NCBI RefSeq assembly: GCF_001816145.1
Contig: NZ_MDZB01000131.1
Span: 62,001-126,000 of the forward strand
Origin: Hymenobacter lapidarius
Lineage (GTDB): Bacteria > Bacteroidota > Bacteroidia > Cytophagales > Hymenobacteraceae
Reading direction: 5' to 3'
Length of the DNA: 64,000 nucleotides
Both the position numbers and the translations under genes were made by a program. The notes below the pieces were generated by a model. It worked only from the letters and a program-made list of their open reading frames with translations. It was not told the origin of the DNA and searched no databases. How positions within the stretch are numbered: position 1 is the stretch's first letter; the number at the start of each line of letters is the position of its first letter. This document shows positions 15,635 to 24,106 of the stretch, piece after piece.

Positions 15635-17692
15635 TTAGTAATTGCGCAAAGCCTCCACCTGCTCGCGCAGGCGCTGCTGGGGCAGGAAAGCGGCTTCCAG
15701 GGGCGGCGCAAACGGAATGGCAGTATCCAGCGAGGCCACGCGGCGCACGGGTGCGTCCAGGTGCTCGAAGCAATTCTCGCCAATCCAGGCCGCGATTTCG
15801 CCGCCGATGCCGCCGGTAAGGGTGTCTTCGTGCAGCACCAGCACGCGGCCGTTTTTTTTCACGGTGCGGCGCACGGCGTCCTGGTCCCAGGGCAGCAGGG
15901 TGCGCAAGTCGAGGATGTCGGCCGACACCTTCAGCTCCTTGCACACCTGCAGCGCCCAATGCACGCCCATGCCGTAGGTGATGATGCTCAACTCATCGCC
16001 CTCCGCGGCCAGCGCGGCCTTGCCGATGGGCGTGGTGTAGTACACCTCCGGCACGGGGCCGCTCAGGCTGCGGTAGAGCATTTTGTGCTCGAAGTACATC
16101 ACCGGGTTGGGGTCTTCGAAAGCGGCGCAAAGCAGGCCCTTGGCGTCGTGCGGGTTGCTGGGATACACCACTTTCAGGCCGGGCACGTGCGTGAACCACG
16201 CTTCGTTGCTCTGGCTGTGGAAGGGGCCGGCGGCGCTGCCGGCGCCGGTGGGCATGCGCACCACTACGTCGGCGTTCTGGCCCCAGCGGTAGTGGCTTTT
16301 GGCGAGGTTGTTCACAATCTGGTTGAAGCCGCAGGTCACGAAATCCGCGAACTGCATTTCGACCATGCTCTTCTTGCCCTTGATGCTCAGGCCCAGGCCC
16401 GCGCCCACAATGGCCGACTCGCACAAGGGCGTGTTGCGCACCCGCGCCTTGCCAAACTGCGCCACGAAGCCTTCCGTGATTTTAAATACGCCGCCGTAGT
16501 CAGCAATGTCCTGGCCCATGAGCACCAGCTCGGGGTAGCGCTCCATGCTCTGGCGCAGGCCCTCCTGGATGGCGTCGATGAAGCGCAGCTCCTTCGTCGC
16601 AGTTAAGGGTTGAGAGTTAGGAGTTGAGAGTTGGTCTGCACCGGCTCCGTCAAATCTTACCTTATAACTCTCAACTTTTAACTCCGGCGCAGCCGGCGCG
16701 TACATGTCGGCAATTTCCTCCTCTATATCGGCGGTGGGCATGGACACGGCGTCGGCTTCCTGCAAGCCGGCTTCGATGGCCGCCTTGATGGTTTCGCGGA
16801 TGCTGTGCTTGGCGGTTTCAGTCAGAATCCCTTCTTCGATGAGCCACTTCTCGTAATTCTCAACCGGGTCTTTCTGGGCCCATTCTTCCATCAAGCTTTG
16901 CGGCACGTACTTGGTGCCGCTGGCTTCTTCGTGGCCGCGCATCCGGAAGGTGAGGGCTTCTATTAGCACGGGGCGCGGGTTGTGGCGTAGGTCCTCGGCC
17001 AGGCGCTTCACGGTGCGGTACACTTCCAGCACGTTGTTGCCGTCGACCTGCACGGCTTCCATGCCGTAGGCCGGGCCTTTGTCCACGAAGGAATTGAAGC
17101 GAAACTGCTCGTTGCTGGGCGTGCTGAGGCCGTAGCCGTTGTTTTCAATCACGAAAATGACCGGCAGCTGCCACACGGCGGCCACGTTCAGGGCCTCGTG
17201 GAAGTCGCCCTCCGAGGCGCCGCCATCGCCGCTGTAGGTCAGGGTCACTTTGGGGTTTTTGTCGAGCACGTCGGCCAGAGCAATGCCGCCGGCCACGGCC
17301 AGTTGCGGCCCCAGGTGCGAAATCATGCCCACGATGTGGTGCTCGTTGCTGCCGAAGTGAAAGCTGCGGTCGCGGCCTTTGGTGAAGCCCGTGCGCTTGC
17401 CCTGCCACTGCGCGAACAGGCGCCCCAGCGGCACCTCGCGCCCCGTGAACACGCCCAGGTTGCGGTGCAGCGGCAGAATGTACTCGTCGGGTTCCAGGGC
17501 CAGGGTGCTGCCTACCGAAATGGCCTCCTGTCCGATACCCGAGAACCACTTGCTCACCTTGCCCTGGCGCAGCAGAATCAGCATTTTCTCCTCAATCAGC
17601 CGGGGCCGCAGCAGGTGCTGGTAGAGGTGCAGCAGGGTTTCGTTGGAAAGGTCGAGGCGGTCGAATCGAAGCGTGGTGGCAACTAACGTCAT
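15635..17692 (-). CDS. Fused E1 alpha/beta subunit of a 2-oxoacid dehydrogenase
   Basis: This 685-residue protein is a fusion of E1 alpha and beta (branched-chain or pyruvate type). The alpha part (1-330) has the thiamine-diphosphate motif GDGGAS (155-160) with NN at 184-185, and RMRGHEEAS. The beta part (about 367-685) starts KELRFIDAIQEGL and contains GQDIADYGGVFKITEG and HTTP-like PLCESAIVG. E1 decarboxylates the 2-oxoacid and transfers the acyl group to lipoyl-E2. Residues about 337-366 come from a repeat element inserted exactly at the alpha/beta junction. No E2 or E3 gene is adjacent. Substrate choice cannot be fixed from the sequence. Confidence 0.9.
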   Translation of the reverse strand: MTLVATTLRFDRLDLSNETLLHLYQHLLRPRLIEEKMLILLRQGKVSKWFSGIGQEAISVGSTLALEPDEYILPLHRNLGVFTGREVPLGRLFAQWQGKRTGFTKGRDRSFHFGSNEHHIVGMISHLGPQLAVAGGIALADVLDKNPKVTLTYSGDGGASEGDFHEALNVAAVWQLPVIFVIENNGYGLSTPSNEQFRFNSFVDKGPAYGMEAVQVDGNNVLEVYRTVKRLAEDLRHNPRPVLIEALTFRMRGHEEASGTKYVPQSLMEEWAQKDPVENYEKWLIEEGILTETAKHSIRETIKAAIEAGLQEADAVSMPTADIEEEIADMYAPAAPELKVESYKVRFDGAGADQLSTPNSQPLTATKELRFIDAIQEGLRQSMERYPELVLMGQDIADYGGVFKITEGFVAQFGKARVRNTPLCESAIVGAGLGLSIKGKKSMVEMQFADFVTCGFNQIVNNLAKSHYRWGQNADVVVRMPTGAGSAAGPFHSQSNEAWFTHVPGLKVVYPSNPHDAKGLLCAAFEDPNPVMYFEHKMLYRSLSGPVPEVYYTTPIGKAALAAEGDELSIITYGMGVHWALQVCKELKVSADILDLRTLLPWDQDAVRRTVKKNGRVLVLHEDTLTGGIGGEIAAWIGENCFEHLDAPVRRVASLDTAIPFAPPLEAAFLPQQRLREQVEALRNY
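16602..16687. repeat. Inverted tandem-arm repeat element inside the E1 fusion gene
   Basis: The left arm (16602-16635) is built of AGTTGAGAGTTGG-like units and the right arm (16662-16687) of CTCTCAACTTTTAACTCC-like units, which are the inverted form. The core between them is about 26 bp. The element is translated in frame and supplies about 29 residues between the alpha and beta halves of the E1 protein. It belongs to the same class as the elements at 12416 and 55671. Confidence 0.75.
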
Positions 17693-17717
17693 AGCAGAGC
17701 GGGTGGGAGATGCAGGA

Positions 17718-17725
17718 CAAAGGTA
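17718..17725 (-). promoter_or_regulatory. Candidate -7 promoter box of the E1 fusion gene
   Basis: The minus strand reads TACCTTTG, an exact TAnnTTTG match, 26 bp before the ATG of the E1 gene. It lies back to back with the rightward box at 17743, making a compact divergent promoter region. Confidence 0.5.
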
Positions 17726-17742
17726 GCGGCCAGAACGGCGCC

Positions 17743-17750
17743 TATATTTG
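17743..17750 (+). promoter_or_regulatory. Candidate -7 promoter box of the 17778 gene
   Basis: TATATTTG matches the Bacteroidota -7 consensus exactly and lies 27 bp before the ATG at 17778. No obvious -33 TTTG is seen at the ideal distance. Confidence 0.5.
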
Positions 17751-17777
17751 GCTTCCCTTTATCTACCTACCAAACTC

Positions 17778-18479
17778 ATGAATTTACGCTACCTGCTACT
17801 CTGGGCCGTAATGCTACTGGGATGCACCACCGTGTACGCCCAAGCTTCTGGCCCCGAAGCGCCGCACTGGAGCTGGGGCGCACGCCTCGGCCTCGGGCAA
17901 GGCCGCTTAACCTACGGTAATAACCGCCGGGAGTACGCCGACACTTACCTGAGCCCCAGCGGTGGGCTCACCCTAGGCTACTACTTGCCCAAGCTGCGGG
18001 CAAGTGTTCACGCCGAAGCCCTGTACACGACGCGGACGGTCCGGCTCACCTACACCGAAATAGCGGCGGGCACGGCTTACTACGATGTGACGGCGAACAG
18101 CCACCACCTATTCATGCCGGTGTACTTGCGCACCGGCAGGCCTTCCAGTCTTTTTCATTTCCTGGCGGGCGCAGGGCCGACCTTCCACCTCGGCACGAAC
18201 GGGATGCCGGGCGACGCCCCCTACTTTCCGCGGCGGACCGAACTCACCGGTCTCCTGGGGCTGGAGTTGCGCCTGGCCCCGGTACGCCGTACCGAAACCA
18301 CGGTGGACCTGCACCTGCGGGTGCCCTTCACCCCGGCGTACGAGTACGGAGCGGCAAACACCTATATCCAAGGCGGCCAGGTAATTTACGGACAAAGCCG
18401 CACCGCTTCCTACGCCCCATGGCTGGGCCTGACGGCGGCCTTCGCGGTGCATCCCCGCCTCCTGCCCCAAGGCAAGTGA
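17778..18479 (+). CDS. Outer-membrane beta-barrel protein
   Basis: This 233-residue exported protein has a signal peptide (MNLRYLLLWAVMLLGCTTVYAQ; the Cys makes a lipoprotein conceivable). The mature part begins HWSWGARLGLGQGRLTYG and continues with alternating amphipathic strands, as in the PorT/OmpW-like eight-stranded barrels common in Bacteroidota. It ends in GLTAAFAVHPRLLPQGK rather than an aromatic residue. I chose the ATG at 17778 because it starts the signal sequence. The specific role is unknown. Confidence 0.75.
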   Translation: MNLRYLLLWAVMLLGCTTVYAQASGPEAPHWSWGARLGLGQGRLTYGNNRREYADTYLSPSGGLTLGYYLPKLRASVHAEALYTTRTVRLTYTEIAAGTAYYDVTANSHHLFMPVYLRTGRPSSLFHFLAGAGPTFHLGTNGMPGDAPYFPRRTELTGLLGLELRLAPVRRTETTVDLHLRVPFTPAYEYGAANTYIQGGQVIYGQSRTASYAPWLGLTAAFAVHPRLLPQGK

Positions 18480-18516
18480 GTCGCCCTTCCCTTCAGACGT
18501 GCGTCTTCAGGGGCTC

Positions 18517-19119
18517 CTACCGGTTCAACTGAATATCAAACCGGCCCTCGGTCAGCTGCACGTGGGCGGGCAGGTCGGCGGTAGGCACGGTGGGTTGCGT
18601 GGGCGCGGCGCGCAGCTCAAAGCGGCCCGCTACCACGGGGTGCGCCCCGGTGGTGTCGAGGCGGGTAATGGTGAGCGTGCCGGTCTGGTGGGCACTGGTG
18701 GCATATTCCAATTGGCCACTGGCGGTTTCCAGCATGGCGAAGCCGCCGGATTTCCGCTCCGCCGCGCCCAGCTGGTAGACGCCCGGCTTGGTAGCGCCGG
18801 CCACCGTGAAGTGAATGTTCGTGACCGGACCGGTTACCTGCAGGCGCCGAAAGGCGTCGATGCGCAGCAAGCCGTTGCGGTGGTGCGCGGTGGGAGTCAG
18901 TACTTTTCCGGTGAGGGTGGCGGTGTTGTTGGCCTCCCACACGTCGCCGTTCAGGCGGCAGCCAAGAACGTTGGCGCCGGTCTTGGTTTCGGCGGGCAGC
19001 TGCACGGGCTGGGCTTTGGGGTAGAGCTTGTCCAGCGAGTCTTCGCAGCTCAGGAGCAGCGGCAGCAGGAGCAGCAGGCTAGCTTTTTTCAGGAAAGCGG
19101 CGGGTAAAGTTGCGAGCAT
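18517..19119 (-). CDS. Lipoprotein with a DUF6252-like domain
   Basis: This 200-residue protein has a lipoprotein signal peptide (ASLLLLLPLLLSCED, acylated Cys about residue 25). The segment LGCRLNGDVWEANNTATLTG, in which a short reduced-complexity beta domain begins, is typical of Bacteroidota lipoproteins grouped as DUF6252. The later region GVYQLGAAERKSGGFAML also fits. The match is by recalled pattern only. It converges with the beta-barrel gene at 17778, with a 37-bp gap. Confidence 0.7.
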   Translation of the reverse strand: MLATLPAAFLKKASLLLLLPLLLSCEDSLDKLYPKAQPVQLPAETKTGANVLGCRLNGDVWEANNTATLTGKVLTPTAHHRNGLLRIDAFRRLQVTGPVTNIHFTVAGATKPGVYQLGAAERKSGGFAMLETASGQLEYATSAHQTGTLTITRLDTTGAHPVVAGRFELRAAPTQPTVPTADLPAHVQLTEGRFDIQLNR

Positions 19120-19363
19120 GTGGGTACCGGGGGAAAGCCAAGCGAGGCGGTTTTGAATAAGATGACTCTTGCATCAAATCTTATGCCCCGAATTTCACCA
19201 GCCGGCGCTTCTTGTACCTGGCCAGCGTGCCCATCGCAGCGCTTTACCTTAACTTGCCCGGTGTAGCCTCCCTGGCCTTTTGTCCACTGGCCACAGTTCA
19301 ACAGTCTTTTTCGTGGCCCCTTCCTCTTCCATTTTTCACGCTCTTTTCCGGCGCATCGGCCCC

Positions 19364-20808
19364 ATGCTCCTGGTGGTGGCCGTGGCCTACATGCCCTTGT
19401 TCTGGCTGCTGGGCAGCCACCCGGTGCAACAATGGGACGAAGCCCGCACGGGCCTCAACGGCCTCAACATCCTGCGCAACCACGAGTGGCTGGTGATGCG
19501 CGACGCCTGCAGCTGCCCGACCTCTGGAACTGCAAGCCGCCGCTGTGGCCGTGGCTGCTGGCCGTCAGCTTCAAGCTGCTGGGGCCTACTGAGCTGGGCT
19601 TGCGGCTGCCGGCCGCGCTGGCGGCGCTGGCCACCACGCTGGTGGTGTACCGGGCCGGGCGCCGGTGGCTGGGCAGCTGGGAAGGCGGGCTGCTGGCGGC
19701 GCTCATCCTGCTCACCTCGGCCGGCTACGTGCAGGAGCACGTCACCCGCACCGGCGACTTCGATGCCCTGCTCACGCTCTGGACCACGCTGGGGGCGCTC
19801 ACCTGGCTGCGCTACCTGGCCGAGGGCCGCAGCCGCCACGCCTGGCAGGCGGGGCTGTTTTTCTTTTTGGCGGCCTTCACCAAGGGCGTGGCCGGGCTGC
19901 TGTTTGGGCCGGGCTTGCTGCTGGCCACTTTTGCGCTGGGCCAGGGGCAGCGCCTGCGGCGGCCGGCGCCCTGGCTGGCGGTGCTGGGGCTGCTGGCCGG
20001 CCTGGCGGCCTGGTACGCCGTGCGCGAGCACGCGGCCACCGGCTACCTGCAAGCCGTGTGGGAATTTGAGTTGGGCGGCCCGGCCCTGAACCAACTGGAG
20101 GGCCACACCACGGAAGTGTACTGGTACCTGACCAGCCTAATGGAAGTCAAGTTTATGTTTTGGCTGGTGCCGGCGCTGCTGGCGGGGCTGCTGGGCTGGT
20201 GGCTGCCGGCGGGCAGCCCGGGGCGTCTGCTGGCCCGGTTCGTGGTGTGCGTGGCGGGCTCGCTGATGGTTATTCTGGCCTTCACCCAAACCCGGCTGCC
20301 GTGGTACGATGCGCCCATTTACCCGCTGCTGGCGCTGCTCACGGCCAGTGGCCTGCTGCAAATGGCCCGGGCCGTGGCAGCGCAGCAGCACTGGCGGCCG
20401 GGCCCGGCGGCGCGGCTGGCGGCCGTGGCACTGGTAGTAGCCCTGCCCTACTGGGCGCAGTGCCGGACCCTGGCGCGGTTTTTTGACCGCCGCTACGAAG
20501 TGCCGTCTTTGCTGGTGGGCAACCACCTGCGCCACCAGGCGACGACCCTGCCCGCGGTGCGCAGCTACTATCTGGCCGAGGACAGCATTTTCAACGACAG
20601 CCCCACTTTTTATAAGGCCGCCATGGAGCGGCAGGCCGGGCACCGCATTGTGCGGGTGCCGCCCCGGAAAATAGCTGAAACCCCAACGGGCCAATTGGTA
20701 GTTGTGTGTGGGGCAGCCCTGCGGCGGGCCTGGGAAAGGAAGTACCGCACCCAGCTGGTCCTTCAAACCGATTCGTGCGTAACCCTGCGCCTGAACGCCC
20801 GGCCCTAA
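19364..20808 (+). pseudogene. GT39/ArnT-like membrane glycosyltransferase, broken by a -1 frameshift
   Basis: Two frames together make one PMT/ArnT-type glycosyltransferase. The first frame (from ATG 19364) holds the first membrane helix and the catalytic-loop motif QWDEARTGLNGLNILRNHEW. The second, from about 19515, continues PDLWNCKPPLWPWLL and runs through many membrane helices to 20808. The switch lies around 19500-19520 and is a -1 shift, as if one base were missing. Intact members transfer a sugar from a polyprenyl phosphate at the periplasmic face. Codon use and conservation look normal on both sides, so a sequencing deletion is as likely as a true pseudogene. Confidence 0.85.
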
Positions 20809-20891
20809 CTTTCGGCCCGGCGGGCAGTAGCGCTAGCGCCCCCGGCTGCCGGGCTTGTCCCTCTTGTATTCGTTCTGTACTTTTTGATTTT

Positions 20892-22127
20892 ATGATTCAC
20901 TTCACCGAATTCACCCTCGACAACGGCCTGCGTTGCATCGTTCACGAAGATTTTTCTACGCCCATGGCCGTGCTCAACGTCATGTACGACGTGGGCTCGC
21001 GCGATGAGGACGCCGAGCACACCGGCTTTGCGCACCTGTTTGAGCACCTTATGTTTTCCGGCTCGGTGAACATCCCCAGCTACGACGAGCCGCTGCAGCG
21101 CGTGGGTGGCGAAAACAACGCCTTCACCTCCTCCGATGTCACCAACTACTACCTCTCGCTGCCCGCGGCCAACCTCGAAACCGGCTTTTGGCTGGAAAGC
21201 GACCGGATGCTGAACCTGGCTTTCTCCGAAAACGGACTGGAAGTACAGCGCAAAGTGGTGGTGGAAGAGTTCAAGCAGAGCTACCTCAACCAGCCGTATG
21301 GGGACGTGTGGCTCAAGCTCAAGCCCCTGGCCTACAACACCCACCCCTACCAGTGGAACACCATTGGCAAGGAGATTTCGCACATCGAAAACGCGGTGAT
21401 GGACGACGTGCGCGGCTTTTTTCAAAAGCATTACGCGCCCCAGAACGCCGTGCTGGTGGTGGCCGGCGCCGTGAGCGAGGCCGATGTGCGCCGCCTGGCT
21501 GAAAAGTGGTTTGGCCCCATTCCCGGCGGCCCGGCCTACCAGCGCCAGCTGCCCACCGAGCCTGCCCAGCAAGAGGCCCGGCACCTCACCGCCTCGGCCA
21601 CCGTGCCCCTGAGCGCCATTTATAAAGCCTACCACATGCCCGCCCGCGGCGACGACGGCTACCACGCCGTGGACCTGCTCAGCGATGTGCTGGGCCGGGG
21701 CAAGTCGGCGCGCCTGCACCAGCGCTTGGTGAAGGAGCAAGCCTTGTTCAACAATATTTCGGCCTCGCTCACCGGCTCGCTCGACCCTGGCTTGCTCATT
21801 ATCAGCGGCAAGCTCAACACGGGTGTGGACCTGCAGGCGGCCAATGCGGCGGTAGAAGCCGTGGTGGCGGAATTCCTGGCCCAGGACGTGGACGCGCAAG
21901 AGCTGGAAAAAGTAAAAAACCAGGCCGAGAGCAGCCTGGTTTTTGAAGAAATCGACTTGTTAAACCGCGCCCTCAACCTGGCATACAGCAAGCTGCAGGG
22001 CGATGCCAACCTGGTGAACGACGAGAGCCGCCGCATTCAAGCCGTGACCGTGGCCGACGTGCGCACCGCCGCGCAAAGCATCCTGCGGCCCGAAAACTGC
22101 AGCACCCTCTACTACGAGGCGGTGTAG
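20892..22127 (+). CDS. M16 family zinc metallopeptidase
   Basis: This 411-residue protein is an M16 (insulinase/mitochondrial processing peptidase-like) protease. The inverted zinc motif HLFEH is at residues 48-52 and the third ligand Glu is in the downstream VVVEEFKQ region. The C-terminal half-domain contains GRGKSARLHQRLVKEQ, the usual substrate-binding segment. The ATG at 20892 begins directly with the conserved FTLDNGLRCIVHED; the longer frame upstream is not conserved in style. No signal peptide is present, so it is probably cytosolic or paired with another M16 subunit encoded elsewhere. Confidence 0.93.
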   Translation: MIHFTEFTLDNGLRCIVHEDFSTPMAVLNVMYDVGSRDEDAEHTGFAHLFEHLMFSGSVNIPSYDEPLQRVGGENNAFTSSDVTNYYLSLPAANLETGFWLESDRMLNLAFSENGLEVQRKVVVEEFKQSYLNQPYGDVWLKLKPLAYNTHPYQWNTIGKEISHIENAVMDDVRGFFQKHYAPQNAVLVVAGAVSEADVRRLAEKWFGPIPGGPAYQRQLPTEPAQQEARHLTASATVPLSAIYKAYHMPARGDDGYHAVDLLSDVLGRGKSARLHQRLVKEQALFNNISASLTGSLDPGLLIISGKLNTGVDLQAANAAVEAVVAEFLAQDVDAQELEKVKNQAESSLVFEEIDLLNRALNLAYSKLQGDANLVNDESRRIQAVTVADVRTAAQSILRPENCSTLYYEAV

Positions 22128-22142
22128 AGCGGAGCGCTCCGG

Positions 22143-22493
22143 TTATTTTTTAGCCGGGGCGTTGCTGTCGCGGCTGAGCGAGCTGTTGGCCGCCTTCTTG
22201 GGCATGGGCTTGCGCGTGCGGTTGTCGTTGTAGCCGCCGTTGGCATTGTAGCCTTCCTGCTTGCGCATGGGTACGCCGGGAGCCAGATACGAGGAGCCGT
22301 CTTTCAGGTCCTGCGACACGCCGTAGCCGAAGGGCTTGCCGGTGCGGGGATTGATTTTAACGGATGCCTTGCGGGGGCCACGGGCCGAGTACGGCGCTAT
22401 TTTCTTGCGCGCGGCGCGGGGCGTGGTTTGGGCGTTGGCATCGGCCAGGGTCATAGCAAACAGCACCACTGAGGCGAGTAACAGGCGTATCAT
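22143..22493 (-). CDS. Small basic secreted protein with APGxP motif (first of three)
   Basis: This is a 116-residue exported protein with signal peptide MIRLLLASVVLFAMTLADANAQ. The mature part is basic and of low complexity. It contains PRTGKPFGYGVSQDL and then YLAPGVPMRKQ (APGVP at residues 71-75). The motif APGxP followed by a hydrophobic residue is shared with the next two genes, suggesting a small paralogous family. The gene ends 15 bp from the convergent M16 peptidase gene. No known domain is recognised. Confidence 0.65.
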   Translation of the reverse strand: MIRLLLASVVLFAMTLADANAQTTPRAARKKIAPYSARGPRKASVKINPRTGKPFGYGVSQDLKDGSSYLAPGVPMRKQEGYNANGGYNDNRTRKPMPKKAANSSLSRDSNAPAKK

Positions 22494-22682
22494 GGACGTA
22501 TAAATATGGGGGTGGAAAGGAAAAAATCGGGTTAAAACCGCACCAGCTTTTACCATACGAACAAGTGCCTCATAAGTGACACTGCCGCATATGAAAGCCG
22601 ATGAACCGCGGCTGAATCTCGTTGAGCCAGGCCCAAAGTCGGTTCAACTACCTCTTTTGAGCGTATTCGTACAGGATTGGGC

Positions 22683-22753
22683 AACAAGGAAGTATCCTCT
22701 CACCGGCGTACGATTTGTTCTGCGGTGATAAGATGCTTCCTTCGTCAGCATGA
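22683..22753. repeat. Degenerate REP-like inverted repeat
   Basis: The right part (22731-22753) reads AGATGCTTCCTTCGTCAGCA followed by TGAC, which is the GTCATGCTGA/GAAGCATC family in inverted form. The left part (about 22683-22705) has AAGGAAGTATCCTCTCACC, an imperfect complement of it. It lies between two of the APGxP genes. Confidence 0.6.
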
Positions 22754-22776
22754 CACAGGGTTAGGCGGATAGCTCC

Positions 22777-23205
22777 TTAGTTGCCGAGCGTGGTTTGCTG
22801 GCTTGTGGCCGTTTTGCGGGGCGGGCGCACGCTGTAGGGTACGGGCACTTTGCTGGTGCGAATGTGAACCGGCATGCCAGGCGCGCTGTACACGTTGGCG
22901 TTGTCGAGCTCGCCGCGCGAGGGCGTGGCGGCGCCGCCGTAGCCCCAGTCCGTATCGGTGGCCGTGGCCGTGGAGGCAACAGCGGGCTGGGCGTCTTCCA
23001 GAGGAGGCCAGCCGTCGTTGAGGGTCGCGGCGGCGGGGGCTTTTGCTACGGCCCGGGTCACTTTCTTCACCTCGCGGCGGGTGGTGCGGGCACTGGCTTT
23101 AGCCGACTTGGCTTTGGCCTTGGTGGTAGCTGCGGGGGCAGTTTGGGCACTAGCCTCAGCCAGCAGAAACAACGACAATGCGAGGGTGAATACGGAGCGG
23201 AACAT
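22777..23205 (-). CDS. Small basic secreted protein with APGxP motif (second of three)
   Basis: This 142-residue exported protein has signal peptide MFRSVFTLALSLFLLAEASAQ. A Lys/Ala/Thr/Arg-rich segment (25-60) is followed by a more varied part with NVYSAPGMPVHIRTSK (APGMP at 108-112). The motif context matches its two neighbours. The overall composition (A, K, T, R rich) suggests a disordered envelope or nucleic-acid-like binding tail, but no function can be stated. It is followed leftward by a 283-bp gap with a REP-like repeat. Confidence 0.65.
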   Translation of the reverse strand: MFRSVFTLALSLFLLAEASAQTAPAATTKAKAKSAKASARTTRREVKKVTRAVAKAPAAATLNDGWPPLEDAQPAVASTATATDTDWGYGGAATPSRGELDNANVYSAPGMPVHIRTSKVPVPYSVRPPRKTATSQQTTLGN

Positions 23206-23290
23206 AGCTAGGAAAAGAATAGGTGAGTGGTTGCCGAAGACAAATACGAGAACCGTGCCAACTCTCCATCCTGCTCCCTAAACCACGCAA

Positions 23291-23333
23291 AATGGCCCGG
23301 CCAACCCGTTTTCAACGGGTCGGCCGGGCCATT
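23291..23333. terminator. Strong 20-bp hairpin between two APGxP genes
   Basis: AATGGCCCGGCCAACCCGTT pairs with its complement at 23314-23333 with one mismatch around a 3-nt loop. It lies downstream of the third APGxP gene and upstream of the second on the minus strand. No T-run follows on either side, so it may end or protect the mRNA without being a classical terminator. Confidence 0.6.
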
Positions 23334-23374
23334 GTAGTTGCTATGCGGGTTGCGGAGCTAGCCGGGAAGCGAGC

Positions 23375-23983
23375 CTACCAACCGGCGGGGGCAGCAGGAG
23401 CCTTTTTCGGGGCTTTTTTGGCGGGAGCAGCCGCTTTGGTAACGGGAGCTTTAACAGCGGGCGAAACTGTGGGCATGGCGCCGGCGCCGCCGCTGGCGTT
23501 GGTGCCGCCCATGCTGGCATCGGCAGCCGCGGGAGCCGCCATTTCCATTGCCGGGGCCGGGACAGCGCTGGGTCGTTTGGCGCGCTGCAGGCGGCGCTCC
23601 CGGCGCTCGCGTGCGGCGGCTGCGTCGTTGGCCATTACGGTGCGGCCGCTTTGCATTTGAATGGGGGTGCCGGGCGCGGCCGACATGCCCATGCCCTGCG
23701 GCACACCGCTGCCACCAGAGGCGCTGCCGCCTACTGCGCCACCAAAGCCAGCGCCAGCCGATGCCTCGGCAGTAGCCGCGTCGGACTGGGGAACGGCGGG
23801 AGCTACGGCCTTCTGCATGCCTTTCCCGGTACCAGCGGCGCGGGCCGGGCTGCTGGTACCGGGGTTTTTCTTGGCAGCTTTCTTGGGGGCACCCCAGGAA
23901 TCGGAAGAGTCCCAGCCACTCTGGGCCGATGCGGTAGCGGCTACCGCCACTATTAGTAGAAGCGAAAGGAAAGTACGTTTCAT
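23375..23983 (-). CDS. Ala/Gly/Pro-rich secreted protein with APGxP motif (third of three)
   Basis: This 202-residue protein has signal peptide MKRTFLSLLLIVAVAATASAQ, chosen as start at 23983. It is followed by SGWDSSDSWGAPKKAAKK, a Gly/Ala-rich middle and the motif SAAPGTPIQMQSG (APGTP at 103-107). A charged RERRERRLQRAKR stretch and an Ala/Lys/Pro tail close it. The low complexity and shared motif tie it to the two genes to its left. It is divergent from pheS. No family is recognised. Confidence 0.65.
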   Translation of the reverse strand: MKRTFLSLLLIVAVAATASAQSGWDSSDSWGAPKKAAKKNPGTSSPARAAGTGKGMQKAVAPAVPQSDAATAEASAGAGFGGAVGGSASGGSGVPQGMGMSAAPGTPIQMQSGRTVMANDAAAARERRERRLQRAKRPSAVPAPAMEMAAPAAADASMGGTNASGGAGAMPTVSPAVKAPVTKAAAPAKKAPKKAPAAPAGW

Positions 23984-24094
23984 ATCAAATGGAATTAATG
24001 TCGTAAAGAATACTAAAGCAACAGGAAGGGCAGGCGGGGGCGATAAGTTCCGGCTACATACGCGAATCGTTCTCTTAGGGCGCACCTATTGCCC

Positions 24095-24102
24095 TAACTT
24101 TG
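24095..24102 (+). promoter_or_regulatory. Candidate -7 promoter box of pheS, possibly leaderless
   Basis: TAACTTTG fits TAnnTTTG exactly and ends only 4 bp before the pheS ATG at 24107. If it is used, the mRNA would have almost no 5' leader. Confidence 0.5.
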
Positions 24103-24106
24103 TGGC

